Positions 16,541 through 25,889 of a DNA stretch of 64,000 nucleotides are shown in pieces. The translations under genes and the position numbers were made by a program. Source of the stretch: G963663315 sp963665165 (GTDB lineage Bacteria; Pseudomonadota; Gammaproteobacteria; Arenicellales; Poriferihabitantaceae); assembly GCA_963665165.1 (NCBI GenBank), contig OY761989.1, positions 744,001 to 808,000 of the forward strand, given 5' to 3'. The notes under the pieces were generated by a model. It was not told the DNA's origin and made no database searches. It worked only from the letters and a program-made list of their open reading frames with translations. Position 1 is the first letter of the stretch. Each line of letters starts with the position of its first letter.

Positions 16541-17869
16541 ATGAAATCCTTGAAGACACTGCTTATTTCATGTTTTGTATTTACATGGGTGATGATCGGG
16601 TATTCGATGCCTGCGGCAGCGGTGTTCACCATCGAGATCACTTCCGGCACCACAGCCAGGATCCCGATTGCCATTGTGCCTTTTTCAGTGGTGGGTGAAT
16701 TCCCCGGGGAACAACAGCCCGCAGAGATTATAGAATCGGATCTCGGATTAAGCGGGCGGTTTGAACTGGTACCGCGCGCCAGTTTCCTGAGTGAGCCGCA
16801 TGATCTCGAATCAATCCGTTTCAAGGACTGGCGCCTGGTTAAATCCGAAGCGATCGTGGTCGGCAAAGTGATTCACCTTGGCAATGATCAATACGAAGTT
16901 CGATTCCGGTTGGTTGATGTGTTTCGGGAAGCCCAGTTGGTGGGTCGCAAATTCAATGTCGGCGCCAGACACATGCGCAAGCTCAGCCACCAGATCAGCG
17001 ATATCATTTATGAGACACTGACCGGGAAGACCGGGGCCTTCGATACCCGGGTCGCATTTGTCACGGTACAGGAAACGGACAGCGATCGGCGGTATCATCT
17101 CCAGGTGGCGGATTCCGATGGATGGAATGCAAGGACAGTCCTTGAATCCAGGGATCCCGTTTTATCCCCGTCCTGGTCGCCTGATGGCAGCCGTCTCGCC
17201 TATGTGTCATTCGAAGGCGGGAATTCGATGGTCTTTGTCCAGGATCTTCTTACCGGGAAACGCGACCGGTTGGCGACATACAAGGGTCTGAACAGCGCTC
17301 CGTCCTGGTCGCCTGATGGCGGCATGCTGGCGCTGACGCTTTCCAAAGATGGAAATTCAGAGATCTACATTTATGATTTTGCAGAGGAAAATCTACGCAG
17401 ACTGACCCGGAATGTTGCCATTGATACCGAGCCTGCCTGGTCGCCGGACGGGAACTCGATCATTTTTACCTCCGGACGATCCGTTGGACCACAGATCTAT
17501 CAAATGCCGGTAACCGGAGGCGAGGCCACAAGATTGACTTTTCAGGGAAACTATAATGCCAATGCATCTTATTCGCCGGACGGGAAATCCATCGTTCTGG
17601 TTACAAACCAGGGCAATGGTTACAGAGTCGGGATATACTCCACTGAAACCCGGATAATTCGGGAGCTGACCGATTCAGATTCTGATGAATCCCCGTCATT
17701 CGCCCCCAACGGGGACATGATAATATATGCGACCAAACAAAAAAATGGTAAAAGTGTTCTGGCCACTGTTTCTGCAGATGCCAATGGCCAGGTACAACGA
17801 ATTCTCAAGCATCAGGGTGGTTCCTCGGTACAAGAGCCAGCCTGGTCTCCATTCACCCGCAAACTGTAG
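16541..17869 (+). CDS. tolB: Tol-Pal system periplasmic beta-propeller TolB
   Basis: 442 residues from ATG 16541, 7 bp after the tolA stop. An in-frame extension back to 16403 is inside tolA and not credible. A Sec signal peptide (SLKTLLISCFVFTWVMIGYS, cleavage after PAAA) precedes the N-terminal alpha/beta domain (IPIAIVPF) and the five-or-six-bladed propeller. Propeller repeats carry SPSWSPDGS, APSWSPDGG, EPAWSPDGN, NASYSPDGK and SPSFAPNGD. TolB binds Pal and TolA in the periplasm. Confidence 0.97.
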   Translation: MKSLKTLLISCFVFTWVMIGYSMPAAAVFTIEITSGTTARIPIAIVPFSVVGEFPGEQQPAEIIESDLGLSGRFELVPRASFLSEPHDLESIRFKDWRLVKSEAIVVGKVIHLGNDQYEVRFRLVDVFREAQLVGRKFNVGARHMRKLSHQISDIIYETLTGKTGAFDTRVAFVTVQETDSDRRYHLQVADSDGWNARTVLESRDPVLSPSWSPDGSRLAYVSFEGGNSMVFVQDLLTGKRDRLATYKGLNSAPSWSPDGGMLALTLSKDGNSEIYIYDFAEENLRRLTRNVAIDTEPAWSPDGNSIIFTSGRSVGPQIYQMPVTGGEATRLTFQGNYNANASYSPDGKSIVLVTNQGNGYRVGIYSTETRIIRELTDSDSDESPSFAPNGDMIIYATKQKNGKSVLATVSADANGQVQRILKHQGGSSVQEPAWSPFTRKL

Positions 17870-17881
17870 AGGAAATTAACT

Positions 17882-18418
17882 ATGCGTAACCCGTCAGCTG
17901 TTATAACCATTTTTATGGTCACTGCCACTCTGTCCGCGTGTGGTGGACGTCAGGTTGCTGTGGAGGATGAGGTAATCGCAGAACCTGCTGTGGTTGTTGC
18001 CACCGGGGAATCATCCGGTTTGGAGAGTGATGATTCACTGTCCGGTTCGGGGCTGGATGGCGCTGAAATGCAGACAGACCTCGATCAGTTGAATCAGAGG
18101 GTCATTTATTTCGAATACGACAGCAGTAGTCTGAGTGAGGAATCCCGGGCCATAATCGAGGCGCATGCTCAATATCTTGGCAGCGTTCCCGGGACACTGG
18201 TTATTCTCGAAGGGCATGCCGATGAGCGGGGTACCCGAGAGTACAACTTGTCGTTGGGGGAAGACCGCGCCCAATCCGTGGCGACGCTGATGCGGGGATT
18301 CAATGTAAGTGGGGATGATATCCAGACTATATCCTACGGTGAGGAAAGACCGGTGTCCCTGGGTAGCGATGAAAGCTCCTGGAGCCTGAATCGCCGTGTT
18401 GAAATTCTCTATCAGTAA
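17882..18418 (+). CDS. pal: peptidoglycan-associated lipoprotein Pal
   Basis: 178 residues. Lipobox LSAC places the lipidated Cys at residue 20. An acidic, Ser/Gly-rich linker leads to an OmpA-like domain (VIYFEYDSSSLSEESRAII to NRRVEILYQ). The peptidoglycan-binding Asp and Arg of the GHADERGTREYNLSLGEDRA region are present. Pal anchors the outer membrane to the cell wall and is the end point of the Tol machine. Shine-Dalgarno AGAGGAAA lies before the ATG, 12 bp after tolB. Confidence 0.97.
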   Translation: MRNPSAVITIFMVTATLSACGGRQVAVEDEVIAEPAVVVATGESSGLESDDSLSGSGLDGAEMQTDLDQLNQRVIYFEYDSSSLSEESRAIIEAHAQYLGSVPGTLVILEGHADERGTREYNLSLGEDRAQSVATLMRGFNVSGDDIQTISYGEERPVSLGSDESSWSLNRRVEILYQ

Positions 18419-18450
18419 AAGTATGGTAAATGAATGAATCGGAACCTGAA

Positions 18451-19449
18451 ATGATCTCGATCAGAAGTTTTTTTCCGGTATGCGTTGCCGCTTCATTGAT
18501 ACTGGCGGGTTGCGTTCCGGTTGACGCTGTCACTCCGGTTCCGGTCAATACGCCGGAAGAGGAAGAGGCGGCTGTAGCGGAGGAGGTGACTACGGTGGAA
18601 GAGGTGGTGCAGCCTGAACCGCCCAATCCGGAGATTTTAAGAGCCCTGTCCCAGTTGGCGGATATCAGGGACGAACTGAAACAGATCAGAAATTCAGTCG
18701 AAGAACTTCAGTTCGAGTCTGATCTCGATAAGCGCCGTCGGCAGGATTTATATCAGGATGTAGACCGGAGACTGCTTGAAATCGAAAGAAACCAGCGGGT
18801 AATCAACTCCCGGCTCGAAACAGTGATTTCCACAGGAGAGGTTCCTGAAGCGGGAGCGGTCACCATCGCGACGGACGAAGAGGAGTGGGGCATGATCCCC
18901 GCCAAGCCGACCGAAGACATTGCGGAAGGTTCCGAAACCCCTGTTACCCATGTGCTTGTGGTCGAAAGCGGCAGCTTGCAGGATCCGGATGAAAGCCCGA
19001 CGGATCCGGCTGTCCCGGACTCAGATGGTTCCGCGGCGGCTGACCGTTCGGTAACCGTTTCCCTGGATGAACAGAATGCGTATGATGACGCGCTTGGATT
19101 GTTGAAACAAAGCCGGTACCAGGATTTCATTCTTGCGGCTCAACAATTCCTGACCACCTGGCCGACCAGTCAACTTGTCGATGATGTCTGGTACTGGATA
19201 GCGGAAGCGCACTATGTCAATCGTGAATTCGAGAATGCCCTGAACGGTTTCAGAACCGTGGTGGTCCGATATCCGGATAGTCAACGAGTACCTGAAGCGC
19301 TATTGAAAACAGGATATATCCAGTACGACATCGGCGCATACGACGAGGCGGCGGAAATTTTCCGGGATATTCTGGCCCGGTTCCCGGCGCATAATGTCGC
19401 GGTTTCCGCCCAGACCCGTTTACGGAGAATCGAGAAGACCATTCAGTGA
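18451..19449 (+). CDS. cpoB: Tol-Pal associated periplasmic coordinator CpoB/YbgF, with lipobox
   Basis: 332 residues from ATG 18451; an ATG at 18430 is an alternative. It has an N-terminal hydrophobic segment, a coiled coil (ELKQIRNSVEELQFESDLDK, then RRLLEIERNQ), a long acidic linker, and three TPR-like units at the C terminus (AYDDALGLLKQSRYQDFILA, SQLVDDVWYWIAEAHYV, GYIQYDIGAYDEAAEIFRDI). This matches CpoB, which links peptidoglycan synthesis to Tol-driven constriction. Unlike E. coli CpoB, the signal peptide ends in LILAGC (Cys21), so this copy may be a lipoprotein. It ends the tol operon. Confidence 0.92.
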   Translation: MISIRSFFPVCVAASLILAGCVPVDAVTPVPVNTPEEEEAAVAEEVTTVEEVVQPEPPNPEILRALSQLADIRDELKQIRNSVEELQFESDLDKRRRQDLYQDVDRRLLEIERNQRVINSRLETVISTGEVPEAGAVTIATDEEEWGMIPAKPTEDIAEGSETPVTHVLVVESGSLQDPDESPTDPAVPDSDGSAAADRSVTVSLDEQNAYDDALGLLKQSRYQDFILAAQQFLTTWPTSQLVDDVWYWIAEAHYVNREFENALNGFRTVVVRYPDSQRVPEALLKTGYIQYDIGAYDEAAEIFRDILARFPAHNVAVSAQTRLRRIEKTIQ

Positions 19450-19484
19450 AGCACAGCCGACAAGCTGTTCTTCCGACGCTCCGG

Positions 19485-20612
19485 TCAGACTATCTTGTCG
19501 AGCGCTTTCGCCAGATTATCGACGGTTCGTTCAATGTTCCCGAGTTTGTCGAGGCCGAACAACCCCAGCCGGAATGTTCTGAAGTCATCGGGTTCACCGC
19601 ACATCAACGGCACGCCCGCTGCAATCTGCAACCCGTTGGCGGCAAACTTGCTGCCATTTTGCAGGTTTGCGTCACCGGTATAGCTGACCACCACGCCCGG
19701 CGCTTCAAAGCCTGGCGCCGCCACACTCTGGATACCTCGGTCATGCAACAGTTCACGCACTTGCCTGCCCAGTTGGAGCTGGGCATTCCTGCCATTGTCA
19801 AATCCGAATTCCCTCATTTCATTCATTGCGTCCCGCAGGCCAACCAGCGCATCGGTCGGCATGGTGGCATGATAGGCATGCCCTCCATTGACATAAGCCT
19901 GCATGATCTGATGCCATTTTTTCAAATCACAGGAAAAGCTGCTGCTGGTTGTCTGGTCGAGTTTCGCCAGCGCGTCGTCGTTCAACATGACCAGGCCGGC
20001 GCAGGGCGAGGCGCTCCATCCTTTTTGCGGTGCGCTGATCAGGATATCGACGCCTGAGGCTTCCATGTCTACCCACATTGCCCCCGACGCGATACAATCC
20101 AGCACAAACAATCCACCGACCTGGTGAGCCGCGCTGGCAACCCTTTCCAGATAATCATCCGGAAGGAGCATGCCTGCCGAAGTTTCCACGTGAGGCGCGA
20201 ACACCAGCGCCGGTTTTTCGGTCAGTATGGCCTCTGTGACCGCGTCTATCGACGCCGGTGCGAACGGAGATTGGGGAGCGCTGTCAATCATGGCCGCCTG
20301 TAACACGGTATGCCCTGACGGAATATCCCCCATCTCAAGGATCTGGGACCAGCGGTAACTGAAGAATCCGTTGCGAATGACCAGGCAGCGCTGGTCATGA
20401 GCGAATTGCCGGGCGACCGCTTCCATGCCGTAACTGCCTCCGCCCGGAACGATAATGGCGGTATCCGATTGATAGATCTCTTGCAATGTGTCCGATATGT
20501 CATTCATTACGCCCTGAAAGCGGCCGGACATGTGATTCAACGAACGATCCGTAAACACTACGGAATATTCAAGTAATCCGTCCGGATCAAGGTCAGGCAG
20601 AAGTGAAGGCAT
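19485..20612 (-). CDS. class V aminotransferase (alanine/serine-glyoxylate type)
   Basis: 375 residues from ATG 20612 (MPSLLPDLDPDGLLEYSVVF); an upstream extension is unlikely to be coding. This is a fold-type I PLP enzyme: VPGGGSYGMEAVARQF near the N terminus is the phosphate-contacting region, FVLDCIASGAMWVDMEASG contains the PLP-ring Asp, and SAPQKGWSASP contains the Schiff-base Lys. The pattern fits the alanine-glyoxylate/serine-glyoxylate/purine catabolism aminotransferase group; the substrate cannot be fixed. It converges on cpoB (36 bp between stops) and is divergent from the yciI gene. Confidence 0.88.
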   Translation of the reverse strand: MPSLLPDLDPDGLLEYSVVFTDRSLNHMSGRFQGVMNDISDTLQEIYQSDTAIIVPGGGSYGMEAVARQFAHDQRCLVIRNGFFSYRWSQILEMGDIPSGHTVLQAAMIDSAPQSPFAPASIDAVTEAILTEKPALVFAPHVETSAGMLLPDDYLERVASAAHQVGGLFVLDCIASGAMWVDMEASGVDILISAPQKGWSASPCAGLVMLNDDALAKLDQTTSSSFSCDLKKWHQIMQAYVNGGHAYHATMPTDALVGLRDAMNEMREFGFDNGRNAQLQLGRQVRELLHDRGIQSVAAPGFEAPGVVVSYTGDANLQNGSKFAANGLQIAAGVPLMCGEPDDFRTFRLGLFGLDKLGNIERTVDNLAKALDKIV

Positions 20613-20728
20613 ATCGATTCCCGTGTTTTGAAATGTAAAATCAGGCCGTGTTCGGGTCAGGTACTTTATACCAGTGAGAGCGGGTTGGCCGCCATCCAAG
20701 ATTTCTCATACCCTATCAATTTTATTTA

Positions 20729-20756
20729 TTGGCGGCGGGAAAGGCCATGCTATACT
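20729..20756 (+). promoter_or_regulatory. candidate promoter upstream of the YciI gene and TRAP cluster
   Basis: TTGGCG (20729-20734), 16-bp spacer, TATACT (20751-20756). The start of the YciI gene is about 50 bp downstream. The -35 match is only partial. Confidence 0.4.
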
Positions 20757-20807
20757 TTTATGGTCTGTAAATATTTTAAGGCTGATTTCAACAATGAGGT
20801 GAGTGAT

Positions 20808-21104
20808 ATGTATTTTGTGATTCTTGGAACTGACAAGCCAGACATGGTTCAGCAAAGGCGAGATGCGATCAGCGCTGTTGTGTCCTATGTTCAAGACCAA
20901 TCCAGCCATCCGGACGTGGCTGTTCATTGCGCTGGCCCAACATTAGACGAAGAGGGGAATATGAACGGTACTTTCAACTTGATTGAAGCTCCTTCGCATG
21001 ATGCGGCGCGTGATTACCTTGCAAATTATCCGCTTCAGAAAATGGGACTTTTGGAGGATGTCATTGTCCGGCATCTGGACTGGAAAACCGGATGCCCGGA
21101 ATAG
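20808..21104 (+). CDS. YciI family protein
   Basis: 98 residues from ATG 20808, preceded by GAGGTGA. The ferredoxin-like YciI pattern is seen: MYFVILGTDKPDMVQQRRD, VAVHCAGPTLDEEGNMNGTF, EAPSHDAARDYLANYPLQKM. Members are small cytoplasmic proteins with a conserved His/Asp pair and are thought to be enzymes or accessory domains. Their reactions are mostly unknown. The gene overlaps the proposed start of the next (TRAP) gene by 13 bp, suggesting co-transcription. Confidence 0.85.
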   Translation: MYFVILGTDKPDMVQQRRDAISAVVSYVQDQSSHPDVAVHCAGPTLDEEGNMNGTFNLIEAPSHDAARDYLANYPLQKMGLLEDVIVRHLDWKTGCPE

Positions 21105-22228
21105 ACTCCCCGGGGCGTCTTGATTTTTCATCTGAAATGGTCCGGTCCGGTTCGGGCCACAAACCAGGAACCCGGAGGCAGGAACAAACGAGTGTAATTC
21201 GGAGGTTCGCCACATTCACGCTGGTTAGCCTGTTCGCCTCGGTACTGTTTTGTCTGGTTCCAGGCCGCGCCGACGCGGAGCAAGTCACTCTCCGGCTACA
21301 CCATTTCAATTCTCCCAAATCGATCGCCCATCGGCTATTCATTCAGCCCTGGGCCGACGAGGTCGAGAAGAAATCGGGAGGGAGTGTCAAAATTCAGGTG
21401 TTTCCGGCTATGCAGCTCGGCGGCAAGCCATCTGATCTGTATGATCAGGTGCGCGATGGCGTGGTTGACATTATCTGGACCATACCTGGTTATACGCCGG
21501 GGCGGTTCTCGTTGACCGAGGTGTTCGAATTACCCTTTCTCACAGGTAGCGCGACAGCAGCAAGTCAGGCGCTCACAGAATTCCACCGGCAGTGGATGCA
21601 GGATGAATACGGGGATACTCATCCGCTGGTTTTTCACAGCACCGCGTCGACTCATGTCCACACCACCGGGAAACAGATACATGTACTCGAGGATCTGGAG
21701 GGCATGAAGATACGCACCCCCTCACGAGTCAGTTCGGAGACGCTCAGCGCGTTGGGCGCCATTCCCGTTGGCATGCCAGTCCCGGCGGTATATGAGGCTT
21801 TGTCCCGCGGTGTAGTCGAAGGGACCGCGATCCCCTGGACCATCATGCGTCCATTCCGTTTGCATGAGGTGACGAACTATCACACGGAAGTCGCTCTTTC
21901 TCGCGTCCTCTTCGTGATGACGATGAACAAGGAGCGCTACAATGAGCTGACGCCAGATGCCAAGGTCGTCATTGACAGTACCACCGGCATGGTTTTGGCG
22001 AAGCGACTCGGCCAATTGTGGCACGACGATGAGAAACCCGGACGCGCGATGGCTGTTGAACTGGACCATCCGGTCCTGTCTCTCACCGAGGAGGAAAAAG
22101 AGCGTTGGCGGGAGAAAACCCGGACTGTCGTCGACAGTTGGGTCGAGAAAGTCGCCGCCCTGGGTTACGATGGGCGAGTGTTGCTCGAAGATGTGAAGCG
22201 CCTGCTTGCCAAGTACGATAGCGACTAG
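21092..22228 (+). CDS. TRAP transporter substrate-binding protein DctP-like
   Basis: 378 residues if begun at ATG 21092; ATG 21137 is also possible and both give a long basic leader. The signal peptide is FATFTLVSLFASVLFCLVPG with likely cleavage after RADA. The mature protein opens VTLRLHHFNSPKSIAH and contains MKIRTPSRVSSETLSALGAI, the characteristic DctP beta-strand with the ligand-binding Arg. This is the periplasmic receptor of a tripartite, ion-gradient-driven importer, usually for carboxylates. It is followed at once by the Q and M membrane subunits. The ligand is unknown. Confidence 0.92.
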   Translation: MPGIDSPGRLDFSSEMVRSGSGHKPGTRRQEQTSVIRRFATFTLVSLFASVLFCLVPGRADAEQVTLRLHHFNSPKSIAHRLFIQPWADEVEKKSGGSVKIQVFPAMQLGGKPSDLYDQVRDGVVDIIWTIPGYTPGRFSLTEVFELPFLTGSATAASQALTEFHRQWMQDEYGDTHPLVFHSTASTHVHTTGKQIHVLEDLEGMKIRTPSRVSSETLSALGAIPVGMPVPAVYEALSRGVVEGTAIPWTIMRPFRLHEVTNYHTEVALSRVLFVMTMNKERYNELTPDAKVVIDSTTGMVLAKRLGQLWHDDEKPGRAMAVELDHPVLSLTEEEKERWREKTRTVVDSWVEKVAALGYDGRVLLEDVKRLLAKYDSD

Positions 22229-22247
22229 CGGCATCGGCGAGCGGGTG

Positions 22248-22778
22248 ATGGGTAACGAAGCGGGAGACGGACTTCGCCAGCCTGTTCCGATTTTCACGGA
22301 ACACCGCATCGGTAGATGTGGGCGTTTAGCCAGAGCGTTGGCTCTGGCGGGCGGTTTCCTCCTGATCGGGGTCGTTGCAATGACCTGCATAAGCGTACTC
22401 GGTCGCTACCTTTTCAACTCGCCAATCCCCGGCGATTACGAGATTACCGAACTTGCCTGCGGAGTCGCCATATTCGCTTTCTTCCCCTACTGCCACTTGA
22501 GGAATGCCAACATTGTCGTCGAGTTCTTCACCGGATTCATGCATCCGCGGCATAAAATGGCGCTGGACACGGTTCACAATCTCGCCTTTGCGGTGATTGC
22601 TGCGTTGATCTCCTGGCGTCTTTTTGTCGGCGGTATGCATAAATTCGCAGACGGCGAGACGACGGTCTTTCTTGGTATTCCGGTCTGGTTGGGTTACTTC
22701 TTCGCGATGCCGGGAGCGGTGTTGCTGACAGTCGTCTGCTTTTTGGTCTTTATTCGTCAGCTACGCGCGCTTGGCTGA
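22248..22778 (+). CDS. TRAP transporter small membrane subunit DctQ-like
   Basis: 176 residues from ATG 22248, preceded by GAGCGGG. Four hydrophobic segments: ALALAGGFLLIGVVAMTCIS, ELACGVAIFAFFPYCHL, NLAFAVIAALISWRLFVGG and AMPGAVLLTVVCFLVFI. The motif around NIVVEFFTGFMHPRHKMAL is typical of DctQ. It forms the transporter with the M subunit; its TGA overlaps the M-subunit ATG. Confidence 0.9.
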   Translation: MGNEAGDGLRQPVPIFTEHRIGRCGRLARALALAGGFLLIGVVAMTCISVLGRYLFNSPIPGDYEITELACGVAIFAFFPYCHLRNANIVVEFFTGFMHPRHKMALDTVHNLAFAVIAALISWRLFVGGMHKFADGETTVFLGIPVWLGYFFAMPGAVLLTVVCFLVFIRQLRALG

Positions 22779-24094
22779 TGACTGATATCGAGTTCGGCGG
22801 GCTCCTGTTCGGTATCTGCCTGATGCTGATTGCTCTGCGAATGCCCGTCGCGATAGCCATGTTCACGGTTGGTGGCTTCGGGTTCGCCACGCTCGCAGGG
22901 TGGCCGGCGTTTCTCGGCTTGCTTAACACCGGTCCATTCGGCCGAACGTCAGGCTATACCCTCTCAGTGTTGCCGCTGTTCCTCCTGATGGGCCAGTTCG
23001 CTACCCGAGCCGGTCTCGGCCGATCGCTATTCGACTCGGCCCGCGCATGGATGGGACACCGACGCGGAGGGCTGGCCATATCGACAGTTTGCGGATGTGC
23101 AGCATTTGGTTCCATCTGCGGTTCGTCGTTCGCTACCGCAGCGACGATGGCATCGGTGGCGTTACCGGAGATGAAGCGCTACGGCTACTCCGGGGCGCTT
23201 GCCACCGGTTCCCTCGCTGCCGGCGGCACCCTCGGCATTCTGATTCCGCCTTCGGTGATGCTGGTGATTTACGCGATCATCACCGAGCAGTCGATCGGAA
23301 AGCTGTTCTTCGCCGCATTGATCCCCGGCATCATAGCGACGCTTGTCTATGCGGTTGCAATCAGCATCCATGTCAGGCTCAACCCCGCATCGGCTCCGGT
23401 AATTCCAGCCGTACCGCTTCGCGAGCGGTTGCGCAGCCTGAGATCCGTGTTGCCTGTCGCGGCGATCTTCCTGCTGGTTATGGGCGGCATCTATTTCGGT
23501 ATATTTACCCCGACCGAAGGCGCCGCGATTGGAGCTGCGTCCACTCTCCTGCTGGCATGTCTGTCCAGGCGGCTGGACTGGGAAGGCTTCGTTTCGAGCG
23601 TGCTTGAAACTGCGCGAACCACCGGTGCGATCTTCCTCATACTGATCGGCGCCGAGGTCTACAACGGCTTTCTCGCATTGTCCCAAATCCCGGTGGAGAT
23701 GGCCACCGCCTTTGCGAATTCAGGGCTGGCGCCGATGTCGATCCTGATCGCCATCCTTCTCGTTTATCTGATACTCGGATGCGTCATGGATAGCCTGGCC
23801 ATGATTCTACTGACTGTGCCGGTTTTCTTTCCTCTGGTTACAGGACTTGAATTCGGCCTTACGGAGGAAGAGATCGCCATTTGGTTCGGTATCCTGACAC
23901 TGATCGTTGTTGAAGTGGGGCTGATCACACCGCCGATTGGCCTCAACGTTTACGTGATCAACTCTTTGGCCGATTCTGTCCCGCTCACCGAGTCGTTCAA
24001 GGGCATCTTTCCGTTCCTGCTAAGCGATTTAGTCCGTATCGCAATCATTTTAGCCATTCCGGCGACCTGCATCTGGCTTCCAGGCCTGCTCTGA
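22778..24094 (+). CDS. TRAP transporter large membrane subunit DctM-like
   Basis: 438 residues and a dozen hydrophobic segments, the normal DctM size. Diagnostic stretches include GSICGSSFATAATMASVALP, GGTLGILIPPSVMLVIYAII and LIVVEVGLITPPIGLNVYVI. It is the ion-coupled transport subunit in the inner membrane. It is separated by about 20 bp from a permease gene that may belong to the same transcript. Confidence 0.95.
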   Translation: MTDIEFGGLLFGICLMLIALRMPVAIAMFTVGGFGFATLAGWPAFLGLLNTGPFGRTSGYTLSVLPLFLLMGQFATRAGLGRSLFDSARAWMGHRRGGLAISTVCGCAAFGSICGSSFATAATMASVALPEMKRYGYSGALATGSLAAGGTLGILIPPSVMLVIYAIITEQSIGKLFFAALIPGIIATLVYAVAISIHVRLNPASAPVIPAVPLRERLRSLRSVLPVAAIFLLVMGGIYFGIFTPTEGAAIGAASTLLLACLSRRLDWEGFVSSVLETARTTGAIFLILIGAEVYNGFLALSQIPVEMATAFANSGLAPMSILIAILLVYLILGCVMDSLAMILLTVPVFFPLVTGLEFGLTEEEIAIWFGILTLIVVEVGLITPPIGLNVYVINSLADSVPLTESFKGIFPFLLSDLVRIAIILAIPATCIWLPGLL

Positions 24095-24115
24095 TGTCGT
24101 GTCTTGTGTCTTCGA

Positions 24116-25867
24116 ATGAACATGAGTGCTGACGCGTCCGATACATTTTCCAACGCCGGTCGCCATCCCGATGAGAAGATTCGGGTTACGCGCGCCGCCG
24201 GCCTCGGTTTACAGATCACCGGCCTCGTTCTACCAGGCATCGTGTTGATGCCGACGGTCGTATTCCGTTCCGCCGGCCAAACTGAATCGCTCCTGCTTTG
24301 GGCGGTCTCCCTGGCCGTGATCATCTGTGGAGTCGTCACCATCCTGCAGGCGATTCGGATCGGTCGGATCGGCGCCGGTTTTATTCTCATAACGGGAACT
24401 TCGGGAGCTTCCATCGCGGTCTGCAGCTCAGCGTTGTCCGAGGGTGGACCCACGCTGCTCGCTGTCCTGATGCTCATCCTGGCCCTTTTCCAGTTTTTGT
24501 TCTCCGCCCGACTTTCACTGTTTCGGCAGATCCTGACGCCTACCGTTATGGGCACTGTCATCATGCTGACCCCGGTCACAGTGATGCCGGTTATCTTCGA
24601 TCAGTTGAACAATGTGCCTGTCGGCTTGCCGGCAGTCGCGGCTCCGTTGAGCGCGATCGTGACTTTGGTTGTTGTCCTCATCATTGTGTTGAAGGCGAGA
24701 GCCACGTTGCGTGTCTGGGCAGCGGCTATCGGAATCATCGCCGGCTCGATAGTCGCTGCGTTGTTCGGCCTCTACGACTTCAACCGTGTCGCCGAAGCCT
24801 CGTGGGTTGGTTTTCCGGAGGCCCAATGGCCGGGCTTCGATCTTGACTTCGGACCATCCTTTTGGGGTCTTCTTCCCGCATTCCTGTTCATTTCCGTGGT
24901 CTGCACGATCCAGACGATTAGCGGTTCCGTCGCCGTCCAGCGCGTATCCTGGCCCAAGCCCAGAGCGGTGGATTTTCGAGCGACACAAGGTGCCGTAGCC
25001 GCGGATGGAACCGGTAATCTGCTGTGCAGCCTGGCGGGAACCATGTCGGTCGGGTTCCGCCCGACGGGCACGTCGATGATTGAAATCACTGGAATCAGCT
25101 CCCGTCAGGTAGGAGTCACCTGTGGAGCGCTGCTGATCGCGCTAGCGTTCCTTCCGAAGATACTCGCTGTGATTCTGGCGATTCCGGGTCCGGTCATCGC
25201 GGTGTTCATTACCGTAAATCTGGCGACTATCTTCGTGATCGGTATGAAGATCGTTGCCCAGGACGGGATTGACTATCGCAAGGGGATGATTGCCGGAATC
25301 GCATTCTGGGTTGGTGTCGGTTTCCAAAACAAAGAGGTGTTTCCAGAGTACATAACAGAGCTTTTTGGCAATCATCTGAATAACGGAATGGTGGCCGGCG
25401 GAATCGTGGCTATCGCCATGACACTGTTCCTGGAAGTGACGAAGCCACGCCGCAGGCGGCTCGAGGTGAAACTGGATGTCTCGTCCCTGACGAACATCAG
25501 GGAGTTTCTTGCCGCGTTTGTGTCACGCAGCGGCTGGGACGCGAAGATGGCTGACCGACTGGATGCTGTTGCCGAGGAGACATTGCTTACGCTCATGCGG
25601 AAGGGCGAAGTCGAAGAGGACACTGAACTGCGAAGCTTGCTCCTGACGGCACACAAGGAAGACGAAAGCGCGGTCCTCGAATTCACCGCCTTGACAGGCG
25701 GAGGCAATATTCAGGATCGACTCTCGCTGCTCAGCAAACAGGTGGAGGACGATACGTTCGAGCGGGAAGTCTCACTTCGGCTGTTGCGGCACCTCGCAAC
25801 TCGCGTTCGCCATCAGCAGTATCACGACACCGACATCGTGACAGTCCGCGTGGACGTACCGGAGTAA
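24116..25867 (+). CDS. NCS2-like (xanthine/uracil) permease with extra C-terminal anti-sigma-kinase-like domain
   Basis: 583 residues from ATG 24116 (an ATG at 24122 is equally possible). Residues ~25-445 are a 12-14 segment membrane transporter with the NCS2 layout, including GLQITGLVLPGIVLMPTVVF and LCSLAGTMSVGFRPTGTSMI. The usual NCS2 substrate motif (Gln/Glu-Asn-x-Gly then Thr-Arg) is replaced by GTSMIEITGISSRQVG, so the substrate may not be a nucleobase. Residues ~449-583 form a soluble domain: KLDVSSLTNIREFLAAF, DRLDAVAEETLLTLM and LLRHLATRVRHQQ. This recalls the N-box and C-terminal helix of HATPase_c anti-sigma kinases, but without clear ATP-lid glycines. The function of the tail is unknown. 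Confidence 0.75.
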   Translation: MNMSADASDTFSNAGRHPDEKIRVTRAAGLGLQITGLVLPGIVLMPTVVFRSAGQTESLLLWAVSLAVIICGVVTILQAIRIGRIGAGFILITGTSGASIAVCSSALSEGGPTLLAVLMLILALFQFLFSARLSLFRQILTPTVMGTVIMLTPVTVMPVIFDQLNNVPVGLPAVAAPLSAIVTLVVVLIIVLKARATLRVWAAAIGIIAGSIVAALFGLYDFNRVAEASWVGFPEAQWPGFDLDFGPSFWGLLPAFLFISVVCTIQTISGSVAVQRVSWPKPRAVDFRATQGAVAADGTGNLLCSLAGTMSVGFRPTGTSMIEITGISSRQVGVTCGALLIALAFLPKILAVILAIPGPVIAVFITVNLATIFVIGMKIVAQDGIDYRKGMIAGIAFWVGVGFQNKEVFPEYITELFGNHLNNGMVAGGIVAIAMTLFLEVTKPRRRRLEVKLDVSSLTNIREFLAAFVSRSGWDAKMADRLDAVAEETLLTLMRKGEVEEDTELRSLLLTAHKEDESAVLEFTALTGGGNIQDRLSLLSKQVEDDTFEREVSLRLLRHLATRVRHQQYHDTDIVTVRVDVPE

Positions 25868-25889
25868 TATCCCGCGGACCGTTCCGGGG

